Below, piece after piece: positions 20,715-33,600 of a stretch of 64,000 nt of DNA. Origin of the DNA: Pseudophaeomoniella oleicola (taxonomy: Eukaryota; Ascomycota; Eurotiomycetes; Phaeomoniellales; Phaeomoniellaceae); the NCBI GenBank assembly GCA_003868215.1, contig QWDQ01000027.1:1-64000 (forward strand). Reading direction: 5' to 3'. The notes under the pieces are model-generated. The model worked only from the letters and a program-made list of their open reading frames with translations. It was not told the DNA's origin and ran no database searches. Both the position numbers and the translations under genes were made by a program. The number at the start of each line of letters is the position of its first letter. The first letter of the stretch is position 1.

Positions 20715-21609
20715 CTGGTTCTCTACCAGACGTGTTCATAGCTTCACATGACATACATCTTGTCAAATTTCTTATCGCGTTTCCTATCATTCTTTCCTTC
20801 TCTTATGATACCCCAACGTCATGCTCGACAGCAAATGTCTTTCCTAGTTTGGATGTCTATTGTTTCGGAATCGTAAGGCCGCAGCATTGCCACGGAAGGG
20901 CGAATTGGAGCAATGAAGCTGCATTGCAACACCATGAGAGTAACAACTAGGCACATATCATCTGTCAGGTTGGATCTGACTTCTGTTTTCAAGGGTATCT
21001 AGCCTGCAAATATATACATATGTTCTGGTCCACGTCAAGTGTAAACGTGAACCCATATTTAGCCTTCAGAGTCCTGACAAAACAGCTGTCTTTCCTGTCT
21101 CAAGTGGACTAATCCACATCCACCGACTTCATGGCATATCACATAGCGAGTTAGGTAGTGAGCCTCAGCCTGTGTATGATAAGATGCAATCAAGTCAAGC
21201 CGCTGATACGGCTGCAAGACTAGTGCTCGTATCATTTTGCATAGGCCCGATAGCCAACAGGTGCCTTCCCCAAACAAAACTGGATGTTTGATTCCTTCAT
21301 TGTCAATGACTCGACAGGCTAAGGGTGACTATCTATTTACATCTACAGGCTCTATCGCGTATAACTGTATATAGCTTCACTGAATAGCAACGCCTCAGTA
21401 CTGAATCCAGGATTGAAAATACTTCCATCTCCACTCCAATCGTATGCAAGAACTTGGAAGAAGCATCAGGGTATCATCACATCGTTCTAAGCATGTACAT
21501 TTGAAGAGACGACTGCAATCACAAAGTCGCCGTCATCAGTATTATCTCATCCAAATCCTGGCGGGCTTCAAAGTGCTGCTCCATATACTCCCCCTCGTGC
21601 CATGGATCC
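20715..21609. other. Convergent 3' spacer
   Basis: Between the 3' ends of the membrane protein (+) and kinesin (-). Only short frames; no repeats or RNA genes seen. Confidence 0.55.
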
Positions 21610-24598
21610 TCAGGACTTGTTGAAGAACCAGCTACTACGCTTGTTACCGGAGTTGCCATCACTGTTGTCTTGGAGCTTGGACAAAAACGGTATTGAAGGA
21701 CCGTTACCCGTAGGGCCCTCGCTACCGGCACCACCACCTCCGCGCAGTGGTTTCGCTATCCGAGCACCAGCGGCACCAAAGCTGAATCCGCTTGAACCAG
21801 TACTTTGTGGAGCTGGAAGATTGCGGGCCGACACTTTAGCCGCTTCGAGTCGCTCTTTGACAGCGGCAAGTTGAGCCTCAAACCTGAAACCATGATTAGT
21901 AGGTCATGATATGGTCGCACGTAGAACTTACCGGTGATTTGCGGCAGTCAATTTCTCCTGACTGTCCTGCAAAAGATTCTCGAGGCTCATGATTCTCTCA
22001 TTTCTAGCAATAAGCTTCCGTTCTGCAATTGCAACTTCTTTCTTCAAAGATGTGTTCTGCTCGACTAGTTGACGTTGGACAACAGTCAATTGCTCGAGAT
22101 TCCTTTCAAGGAATGCCATCTTCTTTTGTTGTTGGCGGTTGTTGGATGACCTCAGAACGTTATTATACTGCTCCCTTGTCTCGTCAAGTGAGATCTCCAA
22201 CTCGACCACACGTTCACACCGGTTCTGTAAATCACGCATAAGCGACTTCTTCATAATATCGAAGTCATTGATTTGTTGCTGCAAAGTCTTGCTGGTGACG
22301 CCATTAGCTGCAGAGGTATTGGCCGCTGGTCTACTCTGCAGATCAGAGATAGACTTGCGGAGTGTGTTGATTTCCTCAGTCTTGCTAGTCACCTCGTTGC
22401 GTAAGTCATTGGCCAGACTGAGTTGAATTTCCCTTCTATCGGCATAAGCCTTTGTGAGCTTCTCCTTAATCTCTGCAACATCAGCAGGTGTGAGATTCCT
22501 TTCCAACAGATCCTCGTAGTCTCTTTCAACAGCAGCCAGTTTCTTCTCAAGATCGACGCTCGAGTTATTCTGCGTCTCAGTAAGCTCGCTCCGATCATGG
22601 AGATGGAGCTCGGCCTGTCTAACAAAGCCTTGCGACTCCAGCAACCGAGCACGTAGGTCAATAAAGGCATCAGGGGAGACAGCTTCGCCAGCTGCGCTTG
22701 TCTGGTGGAGAGAATCAACCTGTTCAATTAGCTGTTGGATCTTCCTTTCGTTTTCGGAGAAAACATCGCTGCCGAGGTTGAATCCGGCCATCATCTTGGC
22801 CATGCGTTCTTGCTTCTTGCGGTCCTTTTCATCTAGTGCTGCCGAGGTCTCCTTGGCGCTCATCTTAACGTCCAAGAGCTGCTGCTTGATAGAATCTAGT
22901 TCTGTCTCGAGCTCACGGTTCGCTTCCTTCAGACTGTCCATGGTAATGGCATCTTCCCGGCTCTGGAACGAGACTTTCTGTATTTCTAATTCGGCTCGGT
23001 TCAATTGCTCCGTCATCGTCTCGTTTTCCTTGTTGGCACGGACATTCACCTCTTTCAACGTCTTCAATTCTTCCCTCGTCTCGGCCAGAAGCCTTTCAGC
23101 GTTGGCTACCTGTGTCTCCTTTTCTGCGAGTTGATCTTGGAAGTCATTTTCCCGCTTTAGAAATTCCTCGCGCTCGTCCTTCTCCAAGATCACACTTGGG
23201 GTACTTGACCTGTCACCAATCCTTGAATCAGGTCGGTTAGACGTGTCTGATTGCAGCCTGGAAGGTGTACCAGGCCGAGGAGACCTCAGTTCCGTCGGCT
23301 TGGGGGCGACCGCCGTATCGGTTCCTATCGGTGGTACCCATCGTTCTCTTGGGACTGTGTCCCCACTGCGCCACAGCTGCACTTCGCTATCGATCGAGGT
23401 GACGTACTTTTCAAAAGTCATAATCTGGCCTTGCGCCGCCTTCAATTGCCGCTTGAGTTCTGCTGCACTCAGTTCTGCGTTGACCTTGGCTTTGTTCTTT
23501 ATGGTCTTTGCTCGCATACCGAAACGGAGGGTACTAAGGGTTTCAGAATCATTGTAACTGCTGGGCGAGCAGTTAATGATGAGCGTTGTGCGTGAATTAC
23601 CGCCGAGTGACTCTTGCAGTATTCGAGTCAACTTCGAGTCTCGGTATGGGATATGTGTTGATTTCCCGTCTGTAAGTGAGTTGATGACCATGCCGAGCGC
23701 ACTCAAGCTTTTATTAATCTTCTTTGCTTCTTCAAGAGTTTGTCCGCTTGCTCCAGTCTTTCCAACCTTTTCGCTGCCAGCAAGATCAACAAGGTATAGA
23801 GTCCCGCTCTTCTGTGATCCTGTTACCGTGTCCTTTTGCGTTATCGTTATGACAAATATGGAGTGTGATCTGGAGGACTCTTGGTTCATGTTCGTTGCAG
23901 CGACGACGCGGGCTTTCTGTCCCCGTTGCATGATTTCGTAGACCTCGGCAACGGAAGCCACATAGAGTTCGATTAGGCCTTTGACATATACCCCACGATT
24001 CTTCTCTTCATGGACGGGAAGATTGTCATTCAGAGGGTTCAAGAGATCCCTAATGCGCTCCATGTAGATTTCCATATATCCGACTCGAACCGTGTATTCG
24101 ATGTGGGCGGGAGCTGCATAGATAGCATTGAACAGTTGCTCAACGATCCGAGGCGTAATTCCCTTGGAGTTGTCATCGGTCATATCACCCATCATGGTAT
24201 AGGATTTGCCTGCCCCGGTCTGGCCATATGCGAATACAGTGCCGTTATATCCATTCAAAACGTCGTCCACCGTCGAGCGAATGGAGAAATCGAAGATATC
24301 TGCCTGCTGCGAAGACATGTCGAAAACCCGGTCAAAAGTGAAGGATCCTGTCGACTCCGCCGACTGACAACGGTCAATAAGCGAGACTCTTCCTGGTGTC
24401 GGCGATACTTACATTGATGGCGCAGGTATCCTCGGAAGCGAACTCCACGATCGGTTGTCCCCCATTTGACAATTCGACTTTGTTCTGCGGTCGGAATCTT
24501 GCAACCACTGTGAACATGCATGTTAGCCAGCTTCTTGCTGAAGAATAGATGGGTGATATACCCTTGATCGAGTTTGGAGAGCCGCCTCCTGAAGCCAT
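21610..24598 (-). CDS. kinA: Kinesin-1 heavy chain
   Basis: Four exons: 24598-24562, 24507-24413, 24363-21932 and 21883-21610, with introns of 54, 49 and 48 bp, giving 945 residues, close to known fungal conventional kinesins. It starts MASGGGSPNSIKVVARFRPQ. The N-terminal motor (about residues 1-340) carries the P-loop YGQTGAGKSYTM, switch I NQESSRSHS and switch II DLAGSEKVGKTGA. A neck and stalk of heptad coiled coils follow, then the tail segment VVQRQLVEQNTSLKKEV...AERKLIARNERI, which is conserved in fungal kinesin-1 for cargo binding and autoinhibition. The last exon is Gly/Ser-rich. It is a plus-end microtubule motor for vesicle, dynein and organelle transport to the hyphal tip. The two short 5' introns lie inside the motor domain. 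Confidence 0.96.
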
Positions 24599-25572
24599 CG
24601 AGGAACTGCATGACAGGTTAGTCTCTCGGTTAACTCAAGACCAGTCGTATACTAACGCCATAATTGACAACAGCGCGTTGTTTGCAAGTCGAGTTACTTA
24701 TGCCGGGCAGGCGCCCGTATACCGTTCAGTTGTACACAGTCCACTCAATGGCACGGATGCTGGTGGTGACAATGCAGGAGGTTATCCAAGCCGTGGGTCT
24801 TTGACCACTCGACAACGCGTTGCTTGACAGGTTGCGTTGGAAACGTGGATGAGGCAAAGAACCCTCGTAAGATCGATGAAGAACAGTATCTGTCCTCGTC
24901 GGCCGTACGTTGTTCAAGAAGACAACGCATGAAGGTGTAATTTGTGAGTTGACATGGACGCAGTGGGTAGTGAGTTTACCCTTGATGCGATTAGTTTAGG
25001 TTCCGACTGGGTAACGCGACTTGCGATGTTTAGCCCGCAAACGGGAAAGTTCTCGGCGGGACCTGGTCGCTCCCTGTCATATTCTCCTAGAACAGGGAGG
25101 CGCTAGGCTATATCTTCATCTCACATAATTACCAAGATATGTTCTAGCATTCCGTTGCCTACATCTGCACGTGCTCATTACTGCAGGTAAACTGCTTACA
25201 TGCACTGTAGAGAACAGGTTTGCTCATACAGCCTATGTCCACCTTGAATGTATATGAGATTGCGAGCGTTTAGGCCAGATTCATATGCTTTGACTGTCAA
25301 TCGTAAATTCATAAGTATGTAGGCACGCGATAGCGTCCATAACCAGATGGCTTAGAACAGGAGGGCATAGGGCCTATCCAGACCCAGAGTGATGCCTAAC
25401 AGGAGTCTTTGAAATCAGAAATCCTATGACGCCGTACCCTTTCGGAGGCCATAGACACCTTTCCGTGAACTCCAGTCCTCTATTACGCCATTCAATGCTT
25501 GGTGTGTTGTGTTGACGGACAGATCATGGCCGCATCACATCGCTGTGAGACGCAGTATGTGAAATCCACTAC
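24599..25572. other. Kinesin upstream region
   Basis: Promoter of kinesin and 3' flank of the Rad6 gene. Frames of 60-90 codons start here but show no family features. Confidence 0.55.
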
Positions 25573-26180
25573 TCAATCCTCCCAGCTTTTCTCTACGGTC
25601 TCTCGGACACGTTTGTGGTATTCCTTTTTGTTGTCTTTGTAGAGATTAGAAGCCTCGACGTTGGCGGGAGATGACGTGTTGGGGTCATTGAGAAGACTCT
25701 GGATGCTGGTCAAGATAGCGGCTACGTCGTATGTTGGACTCCAGCGATTTTGCAAGATGTCGAGACACAATTCTCCGGTCCCGTAGACATTTGGGTGGAA
25801 CATCTGGCTGATGAATTTCACTTTTGGAGGTTTGTTAGGGTATTGTTCTTCGAATTGCATGACCAATCGAAAGGTGCCATCTTCGAAGGGAGTATCGGCA
25901 GGTCCGATGATGACAGCGTTCCTGAACAGTGCCCAGTCAACGATCGGATGCTCAGTTCGGGGTCACCTTCAACACATACCAGGTCATAACATTGTCAGCG
26001 ATAGGCGAGGCGGAGACTCCAGCAGGAGGATCGGTCTGCATGCGCTGCAAGGAACGTGTCAGTACACAGCTCGCGTGAGACAGTCGGGTAAAGGGCTGCA
26101 GCAATCACTCGCCCATGGGAAGTGTTTTTGATGCGCACCTTAAAATCTCGCATCAAACGGCGGCGAGCAGATGTCGACAT
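25573..26180 (-). CDS. rad6: Ubiquitin-conjugating enzyme E2 (Rad6/Ubc2)
   Basis: Three exons: 26180-26139, 26044-25980 and 25921-25573, with introns of 94 and 58 bp, giving 151 residues, the standard length in filamentous fungi. It begins [21 protein letters not shown]. The E2 core includes [21 protein letters not shown], then [19 protein letters not shown] with the catalytic cysteine in ELCLDIL, and ends in VEKSWED with a short acidic tail. It monoubiquitinates PCNA with Rad18 and histone H2B with Bre1, and serves N-end-rule degradation with Ubr1. It is divergent from the thiolase gene, with 882 bp between starts. Confidence 0.97.
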
Positions 26181-27062
26181 CTTGGATCGTGAGCTTTGAG
26201 CGTTTGGGTGAAGTAGGAGCGGGGCAAACAAGCAATTCAGCAGATGAGACTGTTTCCCTAGGTCGTAGGATGGCTGAAATTGATCAAAGGCTACACCAAG
26301 TCGTGTCGATATGTTGCACCGTCGGTGAATGTCACGAGGTTACACAGGTTGTGTTTGCACGAGATGCTGGATACGGCGTTGACTGTGACGATCAGATTGC
26401 GGTGATGGGGCGATATGGTGAGTATGGTAATTAGATGCCTTAGGGAAGCCAAGGCCCGGAAAGATGGCAAGCTTCTTTCACTTATTACTTAGGTACGTAG
26501 TATCATGCTACTAACTTACGTTAATTAGTAACTTACATAAATTGGGACCCTGAAGTACCGACGAGGCCGACCCCCGATTACCGGGGCGATGGTAATGATT
26601 GCCCTTGCGACACTGAACGATGTGAGTCCTCGTGCTCGGCATACCTACCTACCTAACCAACCTATCTATTCTCTTAGGCAAGTATTTACTACGTAGTACT
26701 ACAATACGGTGCCTACGGGGATGAGCCGAGGATGTTTTTCTGGGGTTGGAATAGTTAATTACGTAGGGTCCCTCAGGGACCTGGAGGTAAGCACATATGA
26801 AAGTCGCCCTCATCCTCGGTTACAAATGAGACGGTCAGAAGAGACCATACAATGACATCCTGTCTTCTTGGGGTAGTCTCTATTTCTCATCTTGGCCCAT
26901 GTCCGCCACTGTGTAGAATCTACGAGTTTTCTGTCTTTCGTCGTCGTCTTGCCGCTCTTCATTAAGGTCCTTCCGGAAAGCCGATAAGAACTGCAAGTAG
27001 TTATCGCTTTCGCAATAGAAGTGTAACCTTTTCTATCAAGCAACCAGGCACATGGTGACAGT
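26181..27062. promoter_or_regulatory. Divergent promoter region, rad6 / thiolase
   Basis: 882 bp between two divergent start codons. It contains TACCTACCTACC and a TACTACGTAGTACTAC palindrome at about 26687-26703. No coding signal seen. Confidence 0.5.
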
Positions 27063-28490
27063 ATGTCGCAAGGAGGAGCTCTTTCTATGCTAAGGTACAG
27101 TCCTCGGGCTTCGACGTCAGGTGCGTATCGCCGCGTCGATCAGCTGTCTCGCCACTATAGCGCAACACGAGCAGCACGGAAGGAGATTCAAGATGCATAC
27201 ATCGTCAGTGCAGCCAGGACTCCCACTGGGAAGGTAAGCAAAGTTTTACCCATGCTTAGAAGTAGCTGATGGGCATTCGACATGTAGTTCAACGGTGCGC
27301 TTAGCTCCGTCGCCGCGCCACAGCTTGGTGGTATAGCTATCAAAGCTGCCGTTGAGAAATCTCATATCCCAGTGTCCAAGATAACGGATGTGTACTACGG
27401 CAATGTGTACCAAGCGTCAGTCGGCCAGGCCCCTGCGCGACAAGCAACTATTTTCTCCGGGCTTGATCCCACTGTCGAAGCAGTCACTGTCAATAAGGTT
27501 TGCGCGTCGGGGTTGAAGGCAGTTGTGCTGGCAGCGCAGAATATACAACTTGGTCTTGCAGAAGCTCAAGTAGCAGGAGGGATGGAGTCGATGTCGCGGG
27601 TCCCATATTACTTACCTAGAGCGCAACAAATACCCCCTTTCGGTGACGTCAAATTAGAGGATGGGCTGCTCAAGGACGGCCTGATAGATGTTTACAACGT
27701 CTTTCACATGGGCAACTGCGCAGAAAATACGGCCAAGAAGTTCAACGTCAGCAGGGAAGATCAAGATGCGTATGCCATCCAATCCTTCGAGAGAGCACAG
27801 GAGGCTTGGGGTGCAGGGAAGTTCAAAGAGGAAATAGCACCTGTGTCAGTCAAAGGCAAAAAGGGTGATATAGTAGTTGATAGGGACGAGGGATATGACA
27901 GTTTGAGGAGAGAAAAGGTCCCAACACTAAAGCCAGCTTTTGTTAGGGATGGCAGTGGTACGGTGACAGCCGCCAACTCATCCACTTTCAACGACGGAGC
28001 TTCCGCTGTGGTCTTGGTTAACAAAGCTATCGCACAGGAGTTCTGTCTGGGCAATCGAGTATTGGCAAGGATTGTTAGTTCAGCTGATGCTGCTGTTGAC
28101 CCGGTCGACTTCCCGGTGGCGCCAGCAAAAGCAGTACCGATTGCGTTAGAACGAGCAGGGCTCAAGAAAGAAGATATCGCCATTTGGGAATTCAACGAAG
28201 CATTTGCGGCTGTCATCAAGGCCAACGAAAAGGTAAGAGGCTCGCGGCCAATATCAAGCACAAGTACCTCTGTTGACCTTGTAATTCAGATCCTTGGACT
28301 CGAGAATGCTGTCGTCAATCCGCTAGGCGGAGCGATTTCCCTCGGCCATGCTCTCGGTAGTTCCGGTTCCAGAATATTGACCACGCTGTTACACCAACTG
28401 AAGGTTGGAGAGTATGGCTGTGCCGCTATTTGTAATGGTGGAGGCGCAGCAACAGCAGTCATTGTTCAGAGAACTGACAGTGTCTCATAA
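27063..28490 (+). CDS. ERG10: Acetyl-CoA acetyltransferase (thiolase II), probably mitochondrial
   Basis: Three exons: 27063-27233, 27288-28232 and 28290-28490, with introns of 54 and 57 bp, giving 438 residues. The first ~40 residues ([20 protein letters not shown]...) are basic, Ser-rich and free of acidic residues, like a mitochondrial presequence. The catalytic nucleophile lies in [11 protein letters not shown], the NEAFAA motif is present, the catalytic histidine lies in [16 protein letters not shown] and the second cysteine in CAAICNGGG. The usual Pro after the catalytic His is Ala here. It condenses two acetyl-CoA to acetoacetyl-CoA or the reverse. A mitochondrial copy mainly serves ketone, isoleucine and fat breakdown; a cytosolic role in ergosterol synthesis is less likely given the presequence. 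Confidence 0.94.
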
Positions 28491-29009
28491 TGGGTTTGTG
28501 GTGTTTGTATTCCTCCCCAAATGCCCTTCAAGCCAACAGGGGTGCACTAGTCTCGAGCAGGGGTTTCAAACATTAGCACGTCCCCCCTCGGATATCGCCA
28601 AGGATGTTTGGAGGGCGAGGGCAGGTGTGTTATGCTACGAGGCAATGAATAGCTCCTGGTTATGCAAAAGCAGTTACATGTGAAATTTTAGGAACTTCGA
28701 TTTACCACCCCCATGTCGAGGTACTCATAGAGATGAGAAGCAATAAGATTAATTCTGGTGTGATGATGGCCTCTCTATACATGACACGAGACAACGTGCT
28801 GTCTTCCGATGTCTGTCGAAATCAACCACGGCCTCCTTTACCTCCCTGTAAGAGTATAACATGATATACAAAATCGCTAAAGAGATCCTCTATCGAAAAA
28901 AGAACTCCCTCCTCCAAGTAAACCGTAGATAGGCCCATCAGAGTCCTTTTTCCGTGAACCCGTACAAACATGAAACACTGTACACTCTAACATCTACTCC
29001 CACGGGGTA
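28491..29009. other. Convergent 3' spacer
   Basis: Between thiolase (+) and the rhodopsin-domain gene (-). Only 3' untranslated sequence is expected; no other signal seen. Confidence 0.55.
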
Positions 29010-30613
29010 TCATCTAGGTCTCTCGTCACTGGTGCTCCGAGAAGGCGACCTCGGCGCCGCTGTTACCGTCGTCGTGGTCTTCCAGTCATGACTAGCTTGC
29101 AGTGGTCCGCCGAATTCAGGAGAACTCTTGCCCTCACGTTCACCTTGGATGCCTTTTTCCATGCTGTCGGCATCGCTCTTGTCGCTCTGGTGGACCTGTT
29201 CATGGTCGACGGCGTATTGCACGTTCTGGTAGATCTCCAACGGTCGCTGATTGATCCGTTCTTCGGATTCGGTCCTTGATAACCCCATACCGGTCGCTGC
29301 AGCAGATGCCGCACTCATCATGTTCATCTTGTACCATTTGCCCTGCCCGCCCGCATTACTATTGCCGTGGGCTGTATTGTTCGTTATTCTGAGCCCATCT
29401 CGGTCATAATGTCCGGTGTTTCCACGGGTTTGAGCAGTGCTCGTGCCGTTAGACAAGAAAGACCGCACGTTGAAGATCTTCCGAACAAGAACCCAACAGT
29501 GAGGGAGATTGGCCACAATTACAGCCGTACCAACTTCCCGGACATACCATTGAGTCCATTCAGTGCCATATGGTAAACTGAATGAGTAGTATTTTGACAA
29601 GACAGCAGAAAGAATCTGCAGACCATTAGATTCAAGTCAATTTCGCATGGGCAGCATAGTACAACATACCACAAATATACCAAGAGAGAAAACAGTACAG
29701 AGGATGATTTTCTTCCTCAGAGGTAGGTTCAGACGTATGAGAATTGGTAGTGGGATGCCCAGCATCATGATATCGGATGAAATGTTGAAAACTGAATTGA
29801 CAATGAGATGATCGTGGTATGTTGCGCATTGGTCTGGAAATCTTGTCAGTGATGAAGCCCGAGTGAAATTGAGATGCTTCGTCTCAGTGAACAAGACGTA
29901 CTGTCACGAACGGGTACAGCCCAATACTGTGGGAAAGGTCGGCACCAGACGCCGAAAAATAGTATGATCATAACGGCATAATTGACAGCAACATATGCTC
30001 CCACAATATATACGAGGATCCGCTGCCTCGAGGCCAACCTAAGGATCTAGGATTAGCTTTGCTTCCCACAATGGACCAGTATGCATGACGTACGTCATCG
30101 TCGAATACAACAGCAGCAAGCATGCTTTGCACCCCCATATTGTAGCGCACCAAAATTGCTCGACGACTGGGGAAGATGTTAGCATTCACACTTCGTCCAC
30201 GTTCTTGAGACAGGCTGATGGCTTGCTGCATACCTAAGACGATTTTGCTGCCCTGAATGCGTTGAGGAACGTGATCATGCTGGAGCTGTGCAACCTGGTC
30301 CGGTGGTATCAAATTCGTATATATACCGATTTTGTTCAGCTCGACGGTCAAGACGGTGTAGCAGACCTAATCATATATTTAGTCCCATGGAATGCTTCGT
30401 TCTCCATTGTCGAACTTACAGCCACAAATATCATGACATAGTCTTCGATCTGGAACTTTTTGATGGTTCCAAGTTGTAGGAACCTTGAGAGGTATCGAGC
30501 AGCGACTAATATCTGTTAGTCATTTGTGCGTATGAACGCCGACGGTGATACTGACTAACGGTGATGGCGAAGCCATACCACACCCATGACTCGGCTTCCT
30601 GACTCAACGCCAT
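29010..30613 (-). CDS. Seven-helix fungal rhodopsin-domain membrane protein (SatC11/Pth11-like)
   Basis: Seven exons: 30613-30560, 30512-30420, 30366-30234, 30166-30094, 30038-29902, 29833-29670 and 29615-29010, with introns of 47-68 bp, giving 419 residues. The start is MALSQEAESWVWYGFAIT. Family hallmarks are RFLQLGTIKKFQIEDYVMIF, EQFWCATIWGCKACLLLLYS, the cysteine pair around GVWCRPFPQYW and CATYHDH, and PLPILIRLNLPLRKKIILC. The last ~150 residues are a polar cytoplasmic tail. The family is large in Pezizomycotina. Some members (Pth11-type) act as G-protein-coupled receptors and others lie in toxin clusters, but most have no known ligand. It carries no retinal-binding opsin signature. Confidence 0.88.
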
Positions 30614-33600
30614 GCCGGGGAGGTGAGCTCAGTCAGAGCAAGACAGCACGGAAAGAAAGAAGAGCGCAGAATGGATGTATAGAAGAGAAAGAAGTATACA
30701 GGCGATAGTATCCGCAGGACTTTGGAGTGCCGTTTATCTAGTATATCACTCTGCCTGATACCATTGTAGTGATCCGACCGCTTGGATCTTTCTGGCCCAC
30801 TGTGAACTGTAAATGTGACCGGAGTCTGATGGAAGTAGGGGAGGGGGGGAGAGGGGGGTTCATGTACAGCTCAGACGCTGGCACTGCCAGTGCCAATCGT
30901 CGAGGTCTGGAGGATTTTCTTTGACAGTGGGTGAACTTGCCTAGAGGCCCACAAGACTTTGATAGGGCGCTACTATGTAGAAAGTGTGATGATTTCCCCT
31001 GGGAAGCACTATCGGTACCCACCATATCGTTACGAGTGGGGAGGATTCGGAGACTTAGGAAGCGAGGGGGTAGACGGGGGGTAGTCATGCTGGAAAGCAG
31101 TCAGCTCACGGGAGAGCTTTCTTGACAGAAAGATAAGGCACTGTGATGGCAGGCGGCACATGCCTAGTCAAACGCTTACTGTCCGTAAGCGGTGGATTTG
31201 AAGCACCGATGGATCAGCCACCGTACGGGTCATGCCGACATGCGGCATCCTGTCTTACGAGGCAGAGTCCTATCTGCCAAATGCCGGTTGTGACAGGCCT
31301 GTCACCCTTGCTGACTAAAATCGCCTGGGCGCTACTCGGTCGAGCTGCCTACGAGTCGAATTGAAAATGTAGCTGAGGCTAAGAACCAGTGCGGATTGAG
31401 TGAGCAAATGAATGAGCACATCAACGCTTTATTGAAGTGGTCAATCAAGGGAGCTGGGCGTCAATCGCATTGCGTGGGTTTACCTAAGATCCGCATGTTA
31501 TGTTCCACTGCGAAATGCAAAGTAGGTAGTGGTCAGTGGCCTTTTGATGGGATGTTCGTTGACGAAGCAAAAGAACTGGAGCACAGACAGGCCAAGGAAC
31601 CAATCGTGAAATGAGAATGGTTTGGTGTTGGAGGATTGGTCACAGACTCTAGTCAATAGAGAAGTACCATGTATTACAATATGAAGTCGTGGTTCTTGCT
31701 CTTCGGTCCCAGCGGGGTCAGGTTCAATATACAAAAGAACCTAATTACCATACGAGGCATAGTAGTGAGACGATCTCGCTTAGAGAACAGCATGGAGCAC
31801 CAAGGGGGAGAGAGAGACGATTCGAACGCTTCAGAAGCCAGCGCACGGCCTGATTCGACTTTTCGGTAAGCTTTAGCCGCACATGGTCCAGCGCTGAGGC
31901 CAGAGGCCCAAACGATGGATCTTGACTATCTGACGGTCTTTCTTAGCAGGCAGATTAAAGTCAAATGAAGAACGAAAGGGAGACCAGGCGAGGCCAGGCG
32001 ACAGCAACTTACCATAGTTGTACATACTATCTAGTATTAGTCGAACGATCTGCTGCTAGAGGACCTCACTCTCTTCCCACTGATTGACGCGCAAGGGCAC
32101 ATCCAGCACTAACATGGAAAAGATCGTAAAAAGATCGACCGCTCTGTCGAGTACTACGTAGTAAGAAGAAAAACATCAATGTCATATTACAGCTCCTACG
32201 AAGTCAATGATCAACATGATCAATTGGAGAGAAGTCAATCGTACCAAAGTAACGTAGTGAACTAAAGATCAAAGACCATCACAATTTCACCATATGGAGA
32301 ATTAATTCGCCAGTATTCCTCGGTAAGTGATTAACGAAGATGATGACTTGAACCCTCTCATCCTATAAGCGAGCGAACGCAACGCTCCTTTGCCTGACTG
32401 GCCACAGAATGAACAATTGACCATCTACCTGTCACACACGAAGATACAAAGCAATTTGCCTCAACGAGTTCCAAAGTGTCCTGTCCTATCTCTTGTTATT
32501 GTCCTCCGTAGTTACTCCATTGTCTTCAAGTCGAGCCGTTCCACCCATTTGCCGCTTTTTCCTTGTTCTTTGTCTTTCCCCTTTCCTTTTCCCTCATTTG
32601 CACTAATTAACACTCAGTGTTGACTCTCGTCTAAAGAAAACACGAGACGACCATCCTTCATCGGCACATAGTAGGTCTATTAACCTGGAGAGTCGCTTAA
32701 GGGACTCTCTCTCCCTCTCTCCATTAAGTCGACAATGCAGGAGGTGGTCCACGTAAGTACTTGCCCTGCTAGTCCTCAGAGGTCCACCAGTTGTGTCGAC
32801 TTACGTGAATATCTACCTCATACCTAGTCATCGCAATCCAAGCCGGCCTCGAAACTATGCAAATACTAGCATAGAATGGGTTTCTTGTGGCTGTCTGCTT
32901 TCATTGTGGAATCCGTTGCACCCAACTCTCTCCCACGTGTTTCTCCAAAGGACAGTGGATGATTGATTTTTACTTTTATCTTTTATTGTTCACGTATTTT
33001 CTCCCAGACGCTCCCACAAGAATGCGAGATAAGATGCCAACGACGACCTTGTCCAAATTAGACAAATGCTGAAGCAGAAATATTCCTGCGCTCAGACTCA
33101 TGCTGCCGTATGATCCTTGAACTATTCTGCTTACACGCTATTGACCCAGGTCGTCAACCCGTCCCAGTTTCCAGATGAAAGTCCAGAACCAGGTTCGAAT
33201 ACCCTGAACTATATCAATCTCCGAAGACTATTTAAGTCTGCCGCAGAAGTCATCAGTGCTTGGACCCTAATAACAGTCTTGCGACTTCAACATCCCTGCA
33301 GTGTTGTAAAATGCCTGTTCACCACCAGTCTAACGGAGCGCAGCTTCCAAATTCAGCCCAGGAACTAACTCTTTGAGCCATTCATGCTGCTGCCACCACA
33401 ATGAGGTCCAGCCTGGGCCATTTGAGGCTTCAAGGCTGTGTTTCCCCTGCCCCCTTAAAGTAGGGAGCAGTGAGTAGATACCATGTCACTATAACATGGA
33501 AACCAGGATCAGGTTGTGCTCGAACCCGGGACTTCCGTGTCAGGCTGATCCCATTTTCCTTCAAACAAGACAATTATTGTCCCTTAAGCGAGCACTTTTC

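Noticed and set aside
22778-23134. 118-codon frame antisense to kinesin (and similar frames opposite BIR1, the J-domain gene and BLMH)
   Set aside because: Ser/Leu-rich shadow frames produced by codon bias of the real gene on the other strand.
33505-33545. Minus-strand CCCGGGTTCGAGC preceded by a valine-anticodon-like stretch (tRNA-like 3' half)
   Set aside because: The sequence after the T-loop cannot pair with the T-stem and no 5' half is present; at most a very old tRNA fragment.
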